From the NCBI GenBank assembly GCA_017308575.1, contig JAFKEQ010000003.1, positions 124,001 through 188,000 of the forward strand: 64,000 nt of DNA, in the 5' to 3' direction. The position numbers and the translations under genes are program-made. Shown one piece after another: positions 7,277 to 14,780 of the stretch (positions within the stretch are counted from its first letter, which is position 1; each line of letters starts with the position of its first letter). The notes below the pieces were generated by a model that was not told the DNA's origin, made no database searches, and saw only the letters and a list, made by a program, of their open reading frames with translations. Origin of the DNA: Afipia sp. (lineage in GTDB: Bacteria; Pseudomonadota; Alphaproteobacteria; Rhizobiales; Xanthobacteraceae).

Positions 7277-7630
7277 CTACGACCCATCCGCCGGCACGAA
7301 ACAGGTGATCATCAGCTTGCCCTGATAGGTCATGTACCAGACCACCGCGCCGCCGGTGGGATTGCCGCCGGTGCGGATCACGGCTTTCTCCGGCACCTCC
7401 CACCAGGTGCCGTCGATCGGCACCCAGTACGCGCCGCCGCGCACGTCGTAGTCGGTGCGGTGTCCATCCGAGACATCGCAGCACGGCACGCCCGCCGGGC
7501 TGCGCGCATCCTTGAACCATTTGCGGATGTGTTCGGGCACGTCGCCGAATTGTCCGCGATCGACTGCGGGCGCTGCGGCGGCAAACAGGATCATTGGCAC
7601 GCTCAAGGCAACACATGCAGGCCACCTCAT
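7277..7630 (-). CDS. Small exported protein of unknown function
   Basis: A 117-residue protein with a signal peptide (MRWPACVALSVPMILFAAAAPA, cleavage near AVDRG). The mature part contains PCCDVSDGHRTDYDVRGG, then WVPIDGTWWEVPEKAVI and a C-terminal CFVPADGS. The Cys-Cys pair and Trp-rich stretch look like a small disulfide-stabilised periplasmic domain, but I cannot name the family. The start at 7630 is supported by GGAGG five bases upstream; an in-frame ATG at 7642 would itself overlap that site. No operon partner. Confidence 0.6.
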   Translation of the reverse strand: MRWPACVALSVPMILFAAAAPAVDRGQFGDVPEHIRKWFKDARSPAGVPCCDVSDGHRTDYDVRGGAYWVPIDGTWWEVPEKAVIRTGGNPTGGAVVWYMTYQGKLMITCFVPADGS

Positions 7631-7770
7631 GCGATCCTCCATCCGGACTCGTGCAAAGTCTCAGCGAGACTCGCGCAGGCGTCCAGATAAACCCGCATGA
7701 GGCAGAAGGTTCATCCTGCGCATAGTTGAGGCACGATGCGGCGCAGCATGGGGTGTGAAAAGAGTGGAGA

Positions 7771-7881
7771 CCTCATGGTGATGAGCGAGGCGAAGCCTCG
7801 CGTCTCGAACCATGAGGATTGTGTCGTTGGGCTCGTCCCATCCTTCGAGACGCGCGCAAGAGCGCGCTCCTCAGGATGAGG
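7771..7881. repeat. Dispersed repeat (CCTCATGGTGA...TCCTCAGGATGAGG family)
   Basis: Two linked palindromes: CCTCATGGT with ACCATGAGG, then CATCCTTCGAGACGCGCG with CGCGCTCCTCAGGATG. Related units with CATCCTTCGAG/CTCGAAGGATG boxes occur at 36901-37005 and 52479-52588. Apart from this repeat, 7643-7905 shows no gene. Confidence 0.75.
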
Positions 7882-7905
7882 ATTGCGGCTGTTGCTGCTC
7901 GCCGC

Positions 7906-8505
7906 TCACGCCTTCGCGCGGCGCTTCTTCTTTTTCGTTTCCGGAGGCGGAGCAGGCGGTGTGAGCGGGCAGCCTGCAAAGGCGGCCTCCAGCGCGGCGG
8001 GTGCGCCGTCGAGCTTGAATTCGGCGGTGGTGCGCCCGGCGGCAAGCGAGCGGATGCGAATGATCAGCGCGCTCGAACCGGCGAGTTCATTGGCGAAGGT
8101 CGTGACCGCCGCGCGATCCTCGATCACCACCGTGCGATATTCCTGCAGGAAGCGCGCGGGCACGTTGTCGTGGCCCGGCTTCTCGTCGAAGCGATAGCCG
8201 AGCGTCGAGTTCGGATCGGTGCCGACCTTGAAGTCGAAGGCGAAGCGCACCATCGGCTTGCCTTCGAAGCAGGTGAGTTGCAGCGACGCCGGCTGCGCCC
8301 GTTCGGCAAAGCTGTTCGATGCATTGTCGATGATCAGCATCGCGCTCGGCACCGGCACGCCGGTGACGCGGTCGACCTGCTTCTCGATCTTCCAGTTGCC
8401 CGAGGTGGTGGTTGCGGGGTTGGCCACGTAAGGATCGGGCGACATGCACGCGGCGAGCATCGCGCACAAACCAACGGTCATCACGGCGAACGCAATACGA
8501 CGCAC
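7906..8505 (-). CDS. Putative lipoprotein of unknown function
   Basis: A 199-residue exported protein. The N terminus MRRIAFAVMTVGLCAMLAAC carries a lipobox (MLAAC, Cys20), so lipid anchoring is predicted. The body alternates short beta-type segments (SAMLIIDNA, PMVRFAFDFKVG, YRTVVIEDRAAV, SALIIRIRSL) and ends in a Cys (AGCPLTPP), then a Pro-rich linker and a very basic tail, TKKKKRRAKA. The beta-rich body is vaguely like IalB or VasI-type periplasmic proteins, but this is too weak to name it. The basic tail could contact peptidoglycan, lipopolysaccharide or phospholipid (inference). Confidence 0.6.
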   Translation of the reverse strand: MRRIAFAVMTVGLCAMLAACMSPDPYVANPATTTSGNWKIEKQVDRVTGVPVPSAMLIIDNASNSFAERAQPASLQLTCFEGKPMVRFAFDFKVGTDPNSTLGYRFDEKPGHDNVPARFLQEYRTVVIEDRAAVTTFANELAGSSALIIRIRSLAAGRTTAEFKLDGAPAALEAAFAGCPLTPPAPPPETKKKKRRAKA

Positions 8506-8575
8506 GATAAAATCCCCGGCCCGCCATTACTCTGCAACCGTAGCGGGTGGTGCGCAAGCGTCTTTACGCCGGAGG

Positions 8576-9247
8576 TTAGTCTCGGGACGACAGCAGCGAC
8601 GCCGCCGCGCCGACCGCGACGGCCAGCGCAAGGCACCAGAAGCCGACATGCACATACAGCATCGCGGAGACGGCGCATCCGACCGCAAAGGACGCGATCG
8701 TCAGCACGAGCGATCGGAAGCGGGTGCGAACCTGTTCGGAGGCGGCGCCGGTGACGACATCCACTGCATCGAGGGTGGCCTGCACCGTGGAGCCGGTCAT
8801 CATGGTGGACGGCGGCAGGCTTCCCATGTGGACGCGCTGCACCGCGTTTTGCATCGCCATCGCGGCGATGCCGGCAAGGCCGGTGAGCAGCGCCAGCGGC
8901 GTATTGGCATCCGGGAAGGGGCCGAAGCCGACAGCCAGCCCGAAGAACGCGGCGAGCAGCAGCACCTTGACCGTGAGCAGGATCGGCCGCGCGGGCAGGT
9001 TATGGGCGCGCAGCGCAGTCCCGGCAAAGCGCGCGAGAGCGATCACCAGAACGAATTCCGGCAGCGCGAGAATCTTGCCGACGATGCCGTGACTGCCGGT
9101 AACCAGCGCATGACCCAGCGTGACGAAGTTGCCGGTGACGTGCGCGGTGAACAATCCGTTGAGTCCGAGAAAACCGGCCGTATCCACGAAGCCGCCGTTG
9201 AAGGCCAGCAGCGCCGCGATGAGGCTGGATCGGTTGATCTGTTTCAT
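8576..9247 (-). CDS. YoaK/DUF1275 family inner-membrane protein
   Basis: A 223-residue integral membrane protein with about six hydrophobic segments. The N-terminal signature FNGGFVDTAGFLGLNGLFTAHVTGNF and the mid-protein MQNAVQRVHMGSLPPSTMMTGS pattern are diagnostic of the YoaK/DUF1275 family, whose transported substrate is unknown. Its ATG overlaps the TGA of the upstream TerB-COQ4-like gene by four bases (ATGA), so the two are translationally coupled. The shared operon suggests a membrane or lipid-linked role, but that is inference. Confidence 0.8.
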   Translation of the reverse strand: MKQINRSSLIAALLAFNGGFVDTAGFLGLNGLFTAHVTGNFVTLGHALVTGSHGIVGKILALPEFVLVIALARFAGTALRAHNLPARPILLTVKVLLLAAFFGLAVGFGPFPDANTPLALLTGLAGIAAMAMQNAVQRVHMGSLPPSTMMTGSTVQATLDAVDVVTGAASEQVRTRFRSLVLTIASFAVGCAVSAMLYVHVGFWCLALAVAVGAAASLLSSRD

Positions 9248-10188
9248 TCCGGCGCCAAAAGTCCCACGGCTTCACGCACGGCGTCGAGCGGCTGGATCGC
9301 CGCCGCCCAGAAATTCCAGTCCGGTGCGAGCAGGTCCACGATCATGTCTTCGCCGCGCGCCCAGGCATAGAAGAATTCGTGCGGGTCGAACGTGTCTTTC
9401 GCGGTCTCGTCTGTCGTGTCGAGCGCAAGTCCGAAATGCCAGCGCAGCATCGCGGGCAGGACATGACCTGCCATGGCGTGGCTGCGGTGCATGGCTGCCG
9501 TCAGCGCGGCGGTCTGCAACTCGCCATACGGTGTGGTGTCGTATCCGGCCAGCACATGGACGGAGTTGTGCGGCATGGCGAGCGCGAAGTTGAGCGCACC
9601 TTTTTCGCCCGGACAGGCGGAGCCGTTGATCGCGTAAAAATCGGCGAAGGCGCGGCCGAACGTCTCGAACGGCAAGCGTTCCAGCGCCTGAAAGCGCGTC
9701 GCCAGAGCGGCGTCGGGCTGCCTGTCGTAAGGGCGAAGCCACGATCCGATCCCCGTGGCGGCCGACATTTCGCCCGTGACGCTGGCGGCGGTGGCGAGCG
9801 GAAGACGGGCCTTGATCTCGCGCAGATCGCCGATCGCCAGCCGCGCCAGTTCATCGACATAACCGTCGCGCACGCCGAGCGCATCGGCGATCCTCACCGC
9901 GGCGCTGAGCTTTGCGACATTCACCACGCCATCGGCCAGCGCCATCACGGCGGCGAAGCTCGCGGCCTGCAAGGCGAGGTCGGGATCCGCGGCGAGGGTG
10001 GCGAGGCGCGCTGGGCTGAGCGGCGTCAGCCCGGCGAGGCCGAACTGCTCCTCGATGCGGAAAATGTAATCCGTCACCGCGGCGATGCATTCCTTGTCCG
10101 CGTCGCTCGGCAGACCTTCCGCCGCCGCAATGCCGAGCATGATCGCAAGCGTGCTGCGAGCCTGTTCCAGCGTGGCGGGAATGTGCAT
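9244..10188 (-). CDS. TerB-like / COQ4-like two-domain protein
   Basis: A 314-residue soluble protein. Residues about 15-127 are an all-helical region with the TerB-like pattern MALADGVVNVAKLSAAVRIADALG. Residues about 165-300 resemble COQ4: PHNSVHVLAGYDTTPYGE contains His207-x3-His211-x11-Glu223, the exact spacing of the COQ4 zinc motif HDxxH-x11-E, with Asp replaced by Asn. COQ4 acts in ubiquinone ring modification or organises its biosynthetic complex, so a quinone or prenyl-lipid role is possible. I do not recognise this two-domain arrangement. It overlaps DUF1275 by four bases and lies 26 nt below a small secreted Cys protein, suggesting a three-gene unit. Confidence 0.55.
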   Translation of the reverse strand: MHIPATLEQARSTLAIMLGIAAAEGLPSDADKECIAAVTDYIFRIEEQFGLAGLTPLSPARLATLAADPDLALQAASFAAVMALADGVVNVAKLSAAVRIADALGVRDGYVDELARLAIGDLREIKARLPLATAASVTGEMSAATGIGSWLRPYDRQPDAALATRFQALERLPFETFGRAFADFYAINGSACPGEKGALNFALAMPHNSVHVLAGYDTTPYGELQTAALTAAMHRSHAMAGHVLPAMLRWHFGLALDTTDETAKDTFDPHEFFYAWARGEDMIVDLLAPDWNFWAAAIQPLDAVREAVGLLAPE

Positions 10189-10213
10189 CGGTCTCTCGCG
10201 AACTTCGCGCAGT

Positions 10214-10435
10214 TTATTTGAACTGCGTCCGGCAGACCGGGCTGAGCTTTGCCTTGTTCGCCTCCATGCAGGCGGTGATCTTCTTCACGTTCGGCACGAA
10301 TTCGCGGCAGAAGGTCATCGCATCCTTGCGGCAGGCGCGGCGCTGCTCCGGCGTGCCGGCGGCATGGGCCGACGCGCTGGCGAACAGGACGAGGGTGCAA
10401 CAGGCGAAAATGGTCTTGGTGACATGGTCGTTCAT
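10214..10435 (-). CDS. Small secreted cysteine-rich protein (GLG1-type Cys repeat)
   Basis: A 73-residue protein with a signal peptide (MNDHVTKTIFACCTLVLFASASAHA) and a single mature Cys-rich unit: ACRKDAMTFC, then KKITACMEANKAKLSPVC and an RTQFK end. The four mature cysteines have the spacing of the Cys-rich GLG1 repeat found in many small bacterial periplasmic proteins, probably forming two disulfides. Function unknown. The start at 10435 gives an intact signal peptide. It is the first gene of a likely unit with the TerB-COQ4-like and DUF1275 genes. Confidence 0.65.
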   Translation of the reverse strand: MNDHVTKTIFACCTLVLFASASAHAAGTPEQRRACRKDAMTFCREFVPNVKKITACMEANKAKLSPVCRTQFK

Positions 10436-10510
10436 GATCGGGCTCCCCTGACGGGAATCGTAGCCCGATCTGGACTGTCCATCAAACGCTAAACCGCGCC
10501 CGCACCGCTC

Positions 10511-10756
10511 CTAGTGATGCGCGGGCACGTCGGCGCCGTCCGCCGAGTACTGCCGGATCTTGTTGCGCAGGGTGCGAACCGACACGCCGAGCACGCGCGC
10601 CGCATGGGTGCGGTTGCCCTCGCAGCGCGCGAGCGTCTGCAGCACCAGTTCGCGCTCGATCTCTCCGACGGTCGCGCCGATCAGCAGACGGACCACGCGC
10701 TTCGGCGCGACGGCCGGGCCGCTCATCTCCGCAATATGTGCCGTGTTGTGGCTCAT
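10511..10756 (-). CDS. Stand-alone Fis-type helix-turn-helix protein
   Basis: An 81-residue DNA-binding protein made almost only of the HTH_8 (Fis/NtrC C-terminal) domain: VGEIERELVLQTLARCEGN, then THAARVLGVSVRTLRNKIRQY. It lacks the receiver and AAA+ domains of NtrC-type activators, so it could be a nucleoid-type or modulator protein. The start at 10756 (MSHNTAHI) is set by GGAGG five bases upstream; an ATG at 10777 lies beyond that site. No obvious partner gene adjoins it; about 360 nt without a gene separate it from the next gene, with only a 7-bp hairpin at 10903-10925. Confidence 0.75.
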   Translation of the reverse strand: MSHNTAHIAEMSGPAVAPKRVVRLLIGATVGEIERELVLQTLARCEGNRTHAARVLGVSVRTLRNKIRQYSADGADVPAHH

Positions 10757-11119
10757 CGAGACCTCCAGCAAATCCACGCTCCCGAAAGAACGCCGACTGT
10801 CAAAAGTGCTTCGATCCCAGCCCGTGACCAGCGTGGTCCGATATGGTTAATCAAGTCTTAATTTGCCGCTAAGGCCTTCATGGAACTTGTAAATTGGAGC
10901 CTGGCTTCAGCTTGAGGTTGAAGCCCGCCGCCTCAATTCCACTTCGGTTGAAAGAAGATCAGGCGGAGGATGAAGAGTGCCGCGGGATCTGCGCGCAGGC
11001 AGTCGCTTTTGGCGGAGGCGGCTGTGCGAATCCGCCTCATGGGATAGACTTCACGCGACTCACCAGTGATACGTTTCGCAACGCCTGTTCGTTCATTCAA
11101 CATTGTCCGGGGACATCCT

Positions 11120-11560
11120 ATGCAACGTTCATCCATCCTTCGCGCCTTGCTGCTCGCATTCACGCTCGCCATCGGCGCAGGCCTGTCGTCGGCGGCACGA
11201 GCCGACAGCGGCACCGTTTCGCTCGTGATCTACAAGGCGGGATGGTTCATCGGCGGGTCGGGCGGCAGCGGCACGCTGAATTTCCGCGGCCGGAGCTACA
11301 GGCTGTCCACCGGCGGCATCGACTACGGTCTTGTGTTCGGCGGATCGAAGACGGTGCTGCGCGGCCGGGTCAGCAACATCAACCGTCCGTCGGATGTCGC
11401 CGGTGTCTATGGCGCGGCGGGCGCGGGCATCGCGGTGGGGCGCGGCGCACGCGCCATCGTGCTCACCAACCAGAAGGGCGCAGTGCTCGAACTCTCCGGC
11501 AGTCAGACCGGCCTGATGGCGAACGCGGATCTCAGCGGCCTTGCGATCACGCTGAAATAG
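11120..11560 (+). CDS. Exported glycine-rich beta-type protein of unknown function
   Basis: A 146-residue protein with a signal peptide (MQRSSILRALLLAFTLAIGA..., cleavage after ARA before DSGTV). The mature part alternates beta-type strands and Gly turns (SLVIYKAGWFIGGSGGSGTL, NFRGRSYRLSTGGIDYG, AGAGIAVGRGARAIVL, LELSGSQTGLMANADLSG). The pattern recalls the DUF1134/EipA and Ysc84/SYLF-like envelope proteins, but neither match is firm. The start at 11120 is preceded by GGGGACATCCT. The gene ends at a G:C-rich hairpin with a short T-run. Confidence 0.6.
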   Translation: MQRSSILRALLLAFTLAIGAGLSSAARADSGTVSLVIYKAGWFIGGSGGSGTLNFRGRSYRLSTGGIDYGLVFGGSKTVLRGRVSNINRPSDVAGVYGAAGAGIAVGRGARAIVLTNQKGAVLELSGSQTGLMANADLSGLAITLK

Positions 11561-11586
11561 GAACAGCCGACGGCAGGCGCTCTCAG

Positions 11587-11622
11587 AGCGGCCGCGTCCC
11601 ATATCGGACGTGGCCGCTTTTC
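11587..11622 (+). terminator. Rho-independent terminator of the gene at 11120-11560
   Basis: AGCGGCCGCGTCC (11587-11599) pairs with GGACGTGGCCGCT (11606-11618) with one G-T wobble, followed by TTTTC. It lies between the convergent exported-protein (+) and LysR (-) genes. Confidence 0.75.
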
Positions 11623-11631
11623 ATTTGCGTC

Positions 11632-12552
11632 TCAGCGACTGACCAGCCGCGAAGCTGACGAGGCTGCGCTTTGTAAATCCTCGGTCAGCACTTCCATCAC
11701 CGCTGACATCGCCGCCGAGACGGCCCGGCGCGGATGCGTCAGCCAGGCGACGGTGCGCTGGATCGACGGCTTGCGCAGGCGATGCGCGGAGATCCGTCCG
11801 GCGGCGAGATGGGGATAGAGCGCGATGCCGGGCAGCACGGTGATGAGGTCGGTCGTGGCGACGACCTCGCACACCGCCGAGAGCGTATCGACCTCAAGCC
11901 GCGGCGCGAGCGCGATTTCCGCTTCGGTCGCGGCCGCATCGAGAATCCGCCGCAGGCCGTGGCGGCGCGACGGCAGCACGAGGCCAAGGTCCTTCAATTT
12001 CTTGTACGGCACCGGGTTGGGCAGCACGGCTTTGTTGTCGCGGCCCTGCGCCAACATCATTTCCTCGTCGAGGATGTGATGCGCGATCAGGTTGTGCTTT
12101 CCGGCGGGCACGTTGACGATGGCGATGTCGAGCTGGCCGGTGGCGACCCACTCGACCAGGGTTTCCGTATAGCCCTCGCAGACCAGCAACTGGATTTCAG
12201 GATAACGCGCGGCGATCTTCGCGGTCGATGCGGCGAGGGTGCTCTGCGCCGCCGAGGTGATCATGCCGATGCTGACGCGGCCGGAGATGCGCCCGTCAAG
12301 GCGCGCCATTTCTTCCTGCGCGTGATCGACGTTCTGGATGATCGAAGTGGCGAGGGAGGTCAGCGTTTCCCCGGCGGGCGTCAGCGAGACGCCATGGGCG
12401 GAGCGGAAGAACAGTTGCTTGCCGACGGATTTTTCCAGTTTCGCAATCTGCATGCTCAGTGCGGGCTGCACGATATTGAGCTGCCGCGCGGCGCGGGTGA
12501 CGTTGCCCTCGCGGGCAAGGCACAGGAAGTATTTGAGCTGCTTGAGGTCCAT
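11632..12552 (-). CDS. LysR-family transcriptional regulator
   Basis: A 306-residue LTTR. The N-terminal winged HTH (residues 1-60, MDLKQLKYFLCLAREGNVTR, then AARQLNIVQPALSMQIAKLE) is classical. The effector-binding domain spans about 90-295, with GRVSIGMITSAAQSTLAA and QLDIAIVNVPAG. It stands 99 nt downstream of the DeoR gene on the same strand and could be co-transcribed with it. The flanking genes do not reveal its effector. It converges with the exported-protein gene to its left, so no divergent target is visible on that side. Confidence 0.9.
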   Translation of the reverse strand: MDLKQLKYFLCLAREGNVTRAARQLNIVQPALSMQIAKLEKSVGKQLFFRSAHGVSLTPAGETLTSLATSIIQNVDHAQEEMARLDGRISGRVSIGMITSAAQSTLAASTAKIAARYPEIQLLVCEGYTETLVEWVATGQLDIAIVNVPAGKHNLIAHHILDEEMMLAQGRDNKAVLPNPVPYKKLKDLGLVLPSRRHGLRRILDAAATEAEIALAPRLEVDTLSAVCEVVATTDLITVLPGIALYPHLAAGRISAHRLRKPSIQRTVAWLTHPRRAVSAAMSAVMEVLTEDLQSAASSASRLVSR

Positions 12553-12651
12553 TCGGGGCTGTATCGCGGTTGACCGGTGTCCGGTTCACATCACAGCCAT
12601 TGATGGAATAAATCAATGCCAATTATCCGCGCTGATTGCGTGTTTCCCGCG

Positions 12652-13440
12652 TCAGGCCGCCTGCGCGCCGCCGGTATGCGCGATGTGGAGGCGGTCGGCG
12701 CACTGGTCGGCGAGATGCTGGAAATTCTCCGGCACCGGCTTGTCGATGAAGACGTGATGGCAGTCGCCGAGATGGCCGCCGCGCACCGTCGCGTTGCGGC
12801 CGAACTTGCTGATGTCGGCGACCAGGAGCGACGTGCGGCAATTGGCGGCGATGGCCTGGCGGGCCTGCACCTCGCCGACATAGAAATCGAGCAGCGCGCC
12901 GTCGTCGTCGATGCCGCCGACGCCGAAAATTCCGATGTCCGCCTTGAAGTCCGAGAAGAACCGCACGGCGGTGTCGCCGATGATGTCGCGGTCGAACGGA
13001 CGCAGCGTGCCGCCCGCCATGGTGATTTCCACTTCTGGATTGCGGGCGAAGGCGGCGGCCACATTCAGGTTGTTGGTGATGATCCGCAGGTTCTGGCGAT
13101 GAGACAATGCCTGGGCGACATATTCGGGCGTGGTGCCGAGCCCGATCATCAGCGATGCGCCGTCGGGAACGAAGTCGGACACCGTCTGGCCGATGCGCCG
13201 CTTGGCGTCGGGGTTCAGGCCCTGCCGGCTTCCATAGGCGAGATTGGGATTCTGCACCGGAAGGCTGACGCCGCCGTGGATGCGCCGCAGCAGGCCCTGA
13301 TCGCACAACTGGTTCACGACACGGCGGACCGTCTGCTGCGTCACCTCGAAGTGGCCCGCGAGATCCTCGATCGACGCAAAGCCCGCTTCACGCACGATTT
13401 CCAGAATGCGGGCCTGTCGTTGATTAACAATTTTGAGCAT
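12652..13440 (-). CDS. DeoR/GlpR-family transcriptional regulator
   Basis: A 262-residue sugar-phosphate-type repressor. The N-terminal HTH (residues 1-60) reads MLKIVNQRQARILEIVREAG, then HFEVTQQTVRRVVNQLC. The sensor domain has the family marks IGLGTT, IITNNLN, MAGGTLRP and DIIGDTA. It is divergent from the Ugp-like ABC operon starting at 13715 and shares with it an intergenic region holding the inverted repeat TTTCATATG/CATATGAAA, so it most likely represses that operon in response to a phosphorylated ligand. It resembles the glpR at 40119 in outline but is clearly a different protein. Confidence 0.88.
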   Translation of the reverse strand: MLKIVNQRQARILEIVREAGFASIEDLAGHFEVTQQTVRRVVNQLCDQGLLRRIHGGVSLPVQNPNLAYGSRQGLNPDAKRRIGQTVSDFVPDGASLMIGLGTTPEYVAQALSHRQNLRIITNNLNVAAAFARNPEVEITMAGGTLRPFDRDIIGDTAVRFFSDFKADIGIFGVGGIDDDGALLDFYVGEVQARQAIAANCRTSLLVADISKFGRNATVRGGHLGDCHHVFIDKPVPENFQHLADQCADRLHIAHTGGAQAA

Positions 13441-13495
13441 TGGGCCTGCCTGTCACAAAAACTTATCATTCGAGCGGTAGGAGAAGCGAATATTG

Positions 13496-13529
13496 TTTCA
13501 TATGCTCAGAATATTATGTTCATATGAAA
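13496..13529. promoter_or_regulatory. Candidate DeoR operator in the divergent regulator/ABC intergenic region
   Basis: TTTCATATG (13496-13504) and CATATGAAA (13521-13529) are perfect 9-bp inverted arms 16 nt apart. Outside them the symmetry continues imperfectly (TATTG on the left, ACAATA on the right). The site starts 56 nt upstream of the DeoR start codon, and no gene lies between 13441 and 13714. Confidence 0.55.
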
Positions 13530-13714
13530 ACAATAGAACAGGCTGCGGCGGCAGGGAAAAGCATTTCCTGCATGTCCGCATCAACTGTCAGCGCAGGGCC
13601 GGGGAGGCCTGCGGATGCCGCTGTCGTTCGTGAACGCATTCACGGGCGATGAGTGCGCTGTCCGGACTTGTTTCCCCGATGCCGTGCGATGACGGCGCCA
13701 GAACCGGGGCAATC

Positions 13715-14731
13715 ATGTCGGCGATTACGCTCGATCACGTTTCCAAGCACTGGGGCTCGATGCGGGCCGTGGACGACGTGAGTCTGACCGCGGACGAAGG
13801 ATCGCTGCTGGTGCTGCTCGGCCCGTCCGGCTGCGGAAAATCGACCACGCTGCGCCTGATCGCGGGATTAGAACAGCCGGATTCCGGCACCGTCACCATC
13901 GGCGGCACGGATGTGACTCATCTGTCGCCGGCCGAACGCAAGATTTCCATGGTGTTCCAGTCCTACGCGCTGTTTCCGCATCTCAGCGTCGCGGAGAACA
14001 TCGTGTTCGGTCTGCGCGTGCGCCGCGTGTCCCGCGCCGAGCGCGACGCGCGGCTGAAGCGCGTCGCCGACATTGTCGGGCTCTCTCATCTTCTCGAGCG
14101 CAAACCCGCGCAACTGTCCGGCGGCCAGCGCCAGCGCGTCGCGCTCGGTCGCGCCATCATCGCCGAAGCGCGCGTCTGCCTGATGGACGAGCCGCTCTCC
14201 AATCTCGACGCCAAGCTGCGTCATGAGATGCGCACCGAAATCCGTTCGCTCCAGCAGCGGCTCGGCATGACGATGGTCTATGTGACTCACGATCAGACCG
14301 AAGCGATGACGATGGCGGACCGCGTTGTGCTGATGCGCGATGGACGCATCGAGCAGAACGGCACGCCCGAAGACCTCTACAATCGTCCGGCCACTGCGTT
14401 CACCGCGCGCTTCATCGGCACGCCGCCGATGAACCTCGTCACGATGGGCGAGCACCTGATCGGCATTCGTCCCGAACATATTCGCATCGTGTCGCAGGAC
14501 GGTCATCCCGCACGCGTAAAGGCGGTCGAACATCTCGGCGCTGACAGCATCCTGCTGTGCGAGATCGATGGCCAGCCGGTTTCGGTGCGGCAGGACGGTT
14601 TCAGCAAATCCCATCCGGGCGACGATGTTCGTCTCTCATGGGATGCAGGCTTAGAGCATCAGTTCGACAGGACGTCGGAGCGGCGGATGGACTCCGCAGC
14701 CGGCGAGATGAAACGGGTTGCGGCTGTCTGA
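13715..14731 (+). CDS. ugpC: ABC transporter ATP-binding protein, UgpC/MalK type
   Basis: A 338-residue ATPase of a carbohydrate/glycerol-phosphate type importer (CUT1). Walker A GPSGCGKST is at residues 36-44, signature LSGGQRQRVALGRA near 134, Walker B CLMDEP, and switch His in VTHDQTEAM. The C-terminal MalK-like regulatory (TOBE) region contains GIRPEHIRIV. The start ATG 13715 (MSAITLDHVS) was chosen over an in-frame ATG at 13649 because the domain begins here. First gene of a plus-strand operon: ATPase, binding protein, two permeases, EEP phosphatase. The ugpC symbol follows family naming; the substrate is not proven. Confidence 0.88.
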   Translation: MSAITLDHVSKHWGSMRAVDDVSLTADEGSLLVLLGPSGCGKSTTLRLIAGLEQPDSGTVTIGGTDVTHLSPAERKISMVFQSYALFPHLSVAENIVFGLRVRRVSRAERDARLKRVADIVGLSHLLERKPAQLSGGQRQRVALGRAIIAEARVCLMDEPLSNLDAKLRHEMRTEIRSLQQRLGMTMVYVTHDQTEAMTMADRVVLMRDGRIEQNGTPEDLYNRPATAFTARFIGTPPMNLVTMGEHLIGIRPEHIRIVSQDGHPARVKAVEHLGADSILLCEIDGQPVSVRQDGFSKSHPGDDVRLSWDAGLEHQFDRTSERRMDSAAGEMKRVAAV

Positions 14732-14780
14732 CACCGGACATGGTGTTGCGCAGCCGGAGAGGTAACAAGGGGAGACTGTG

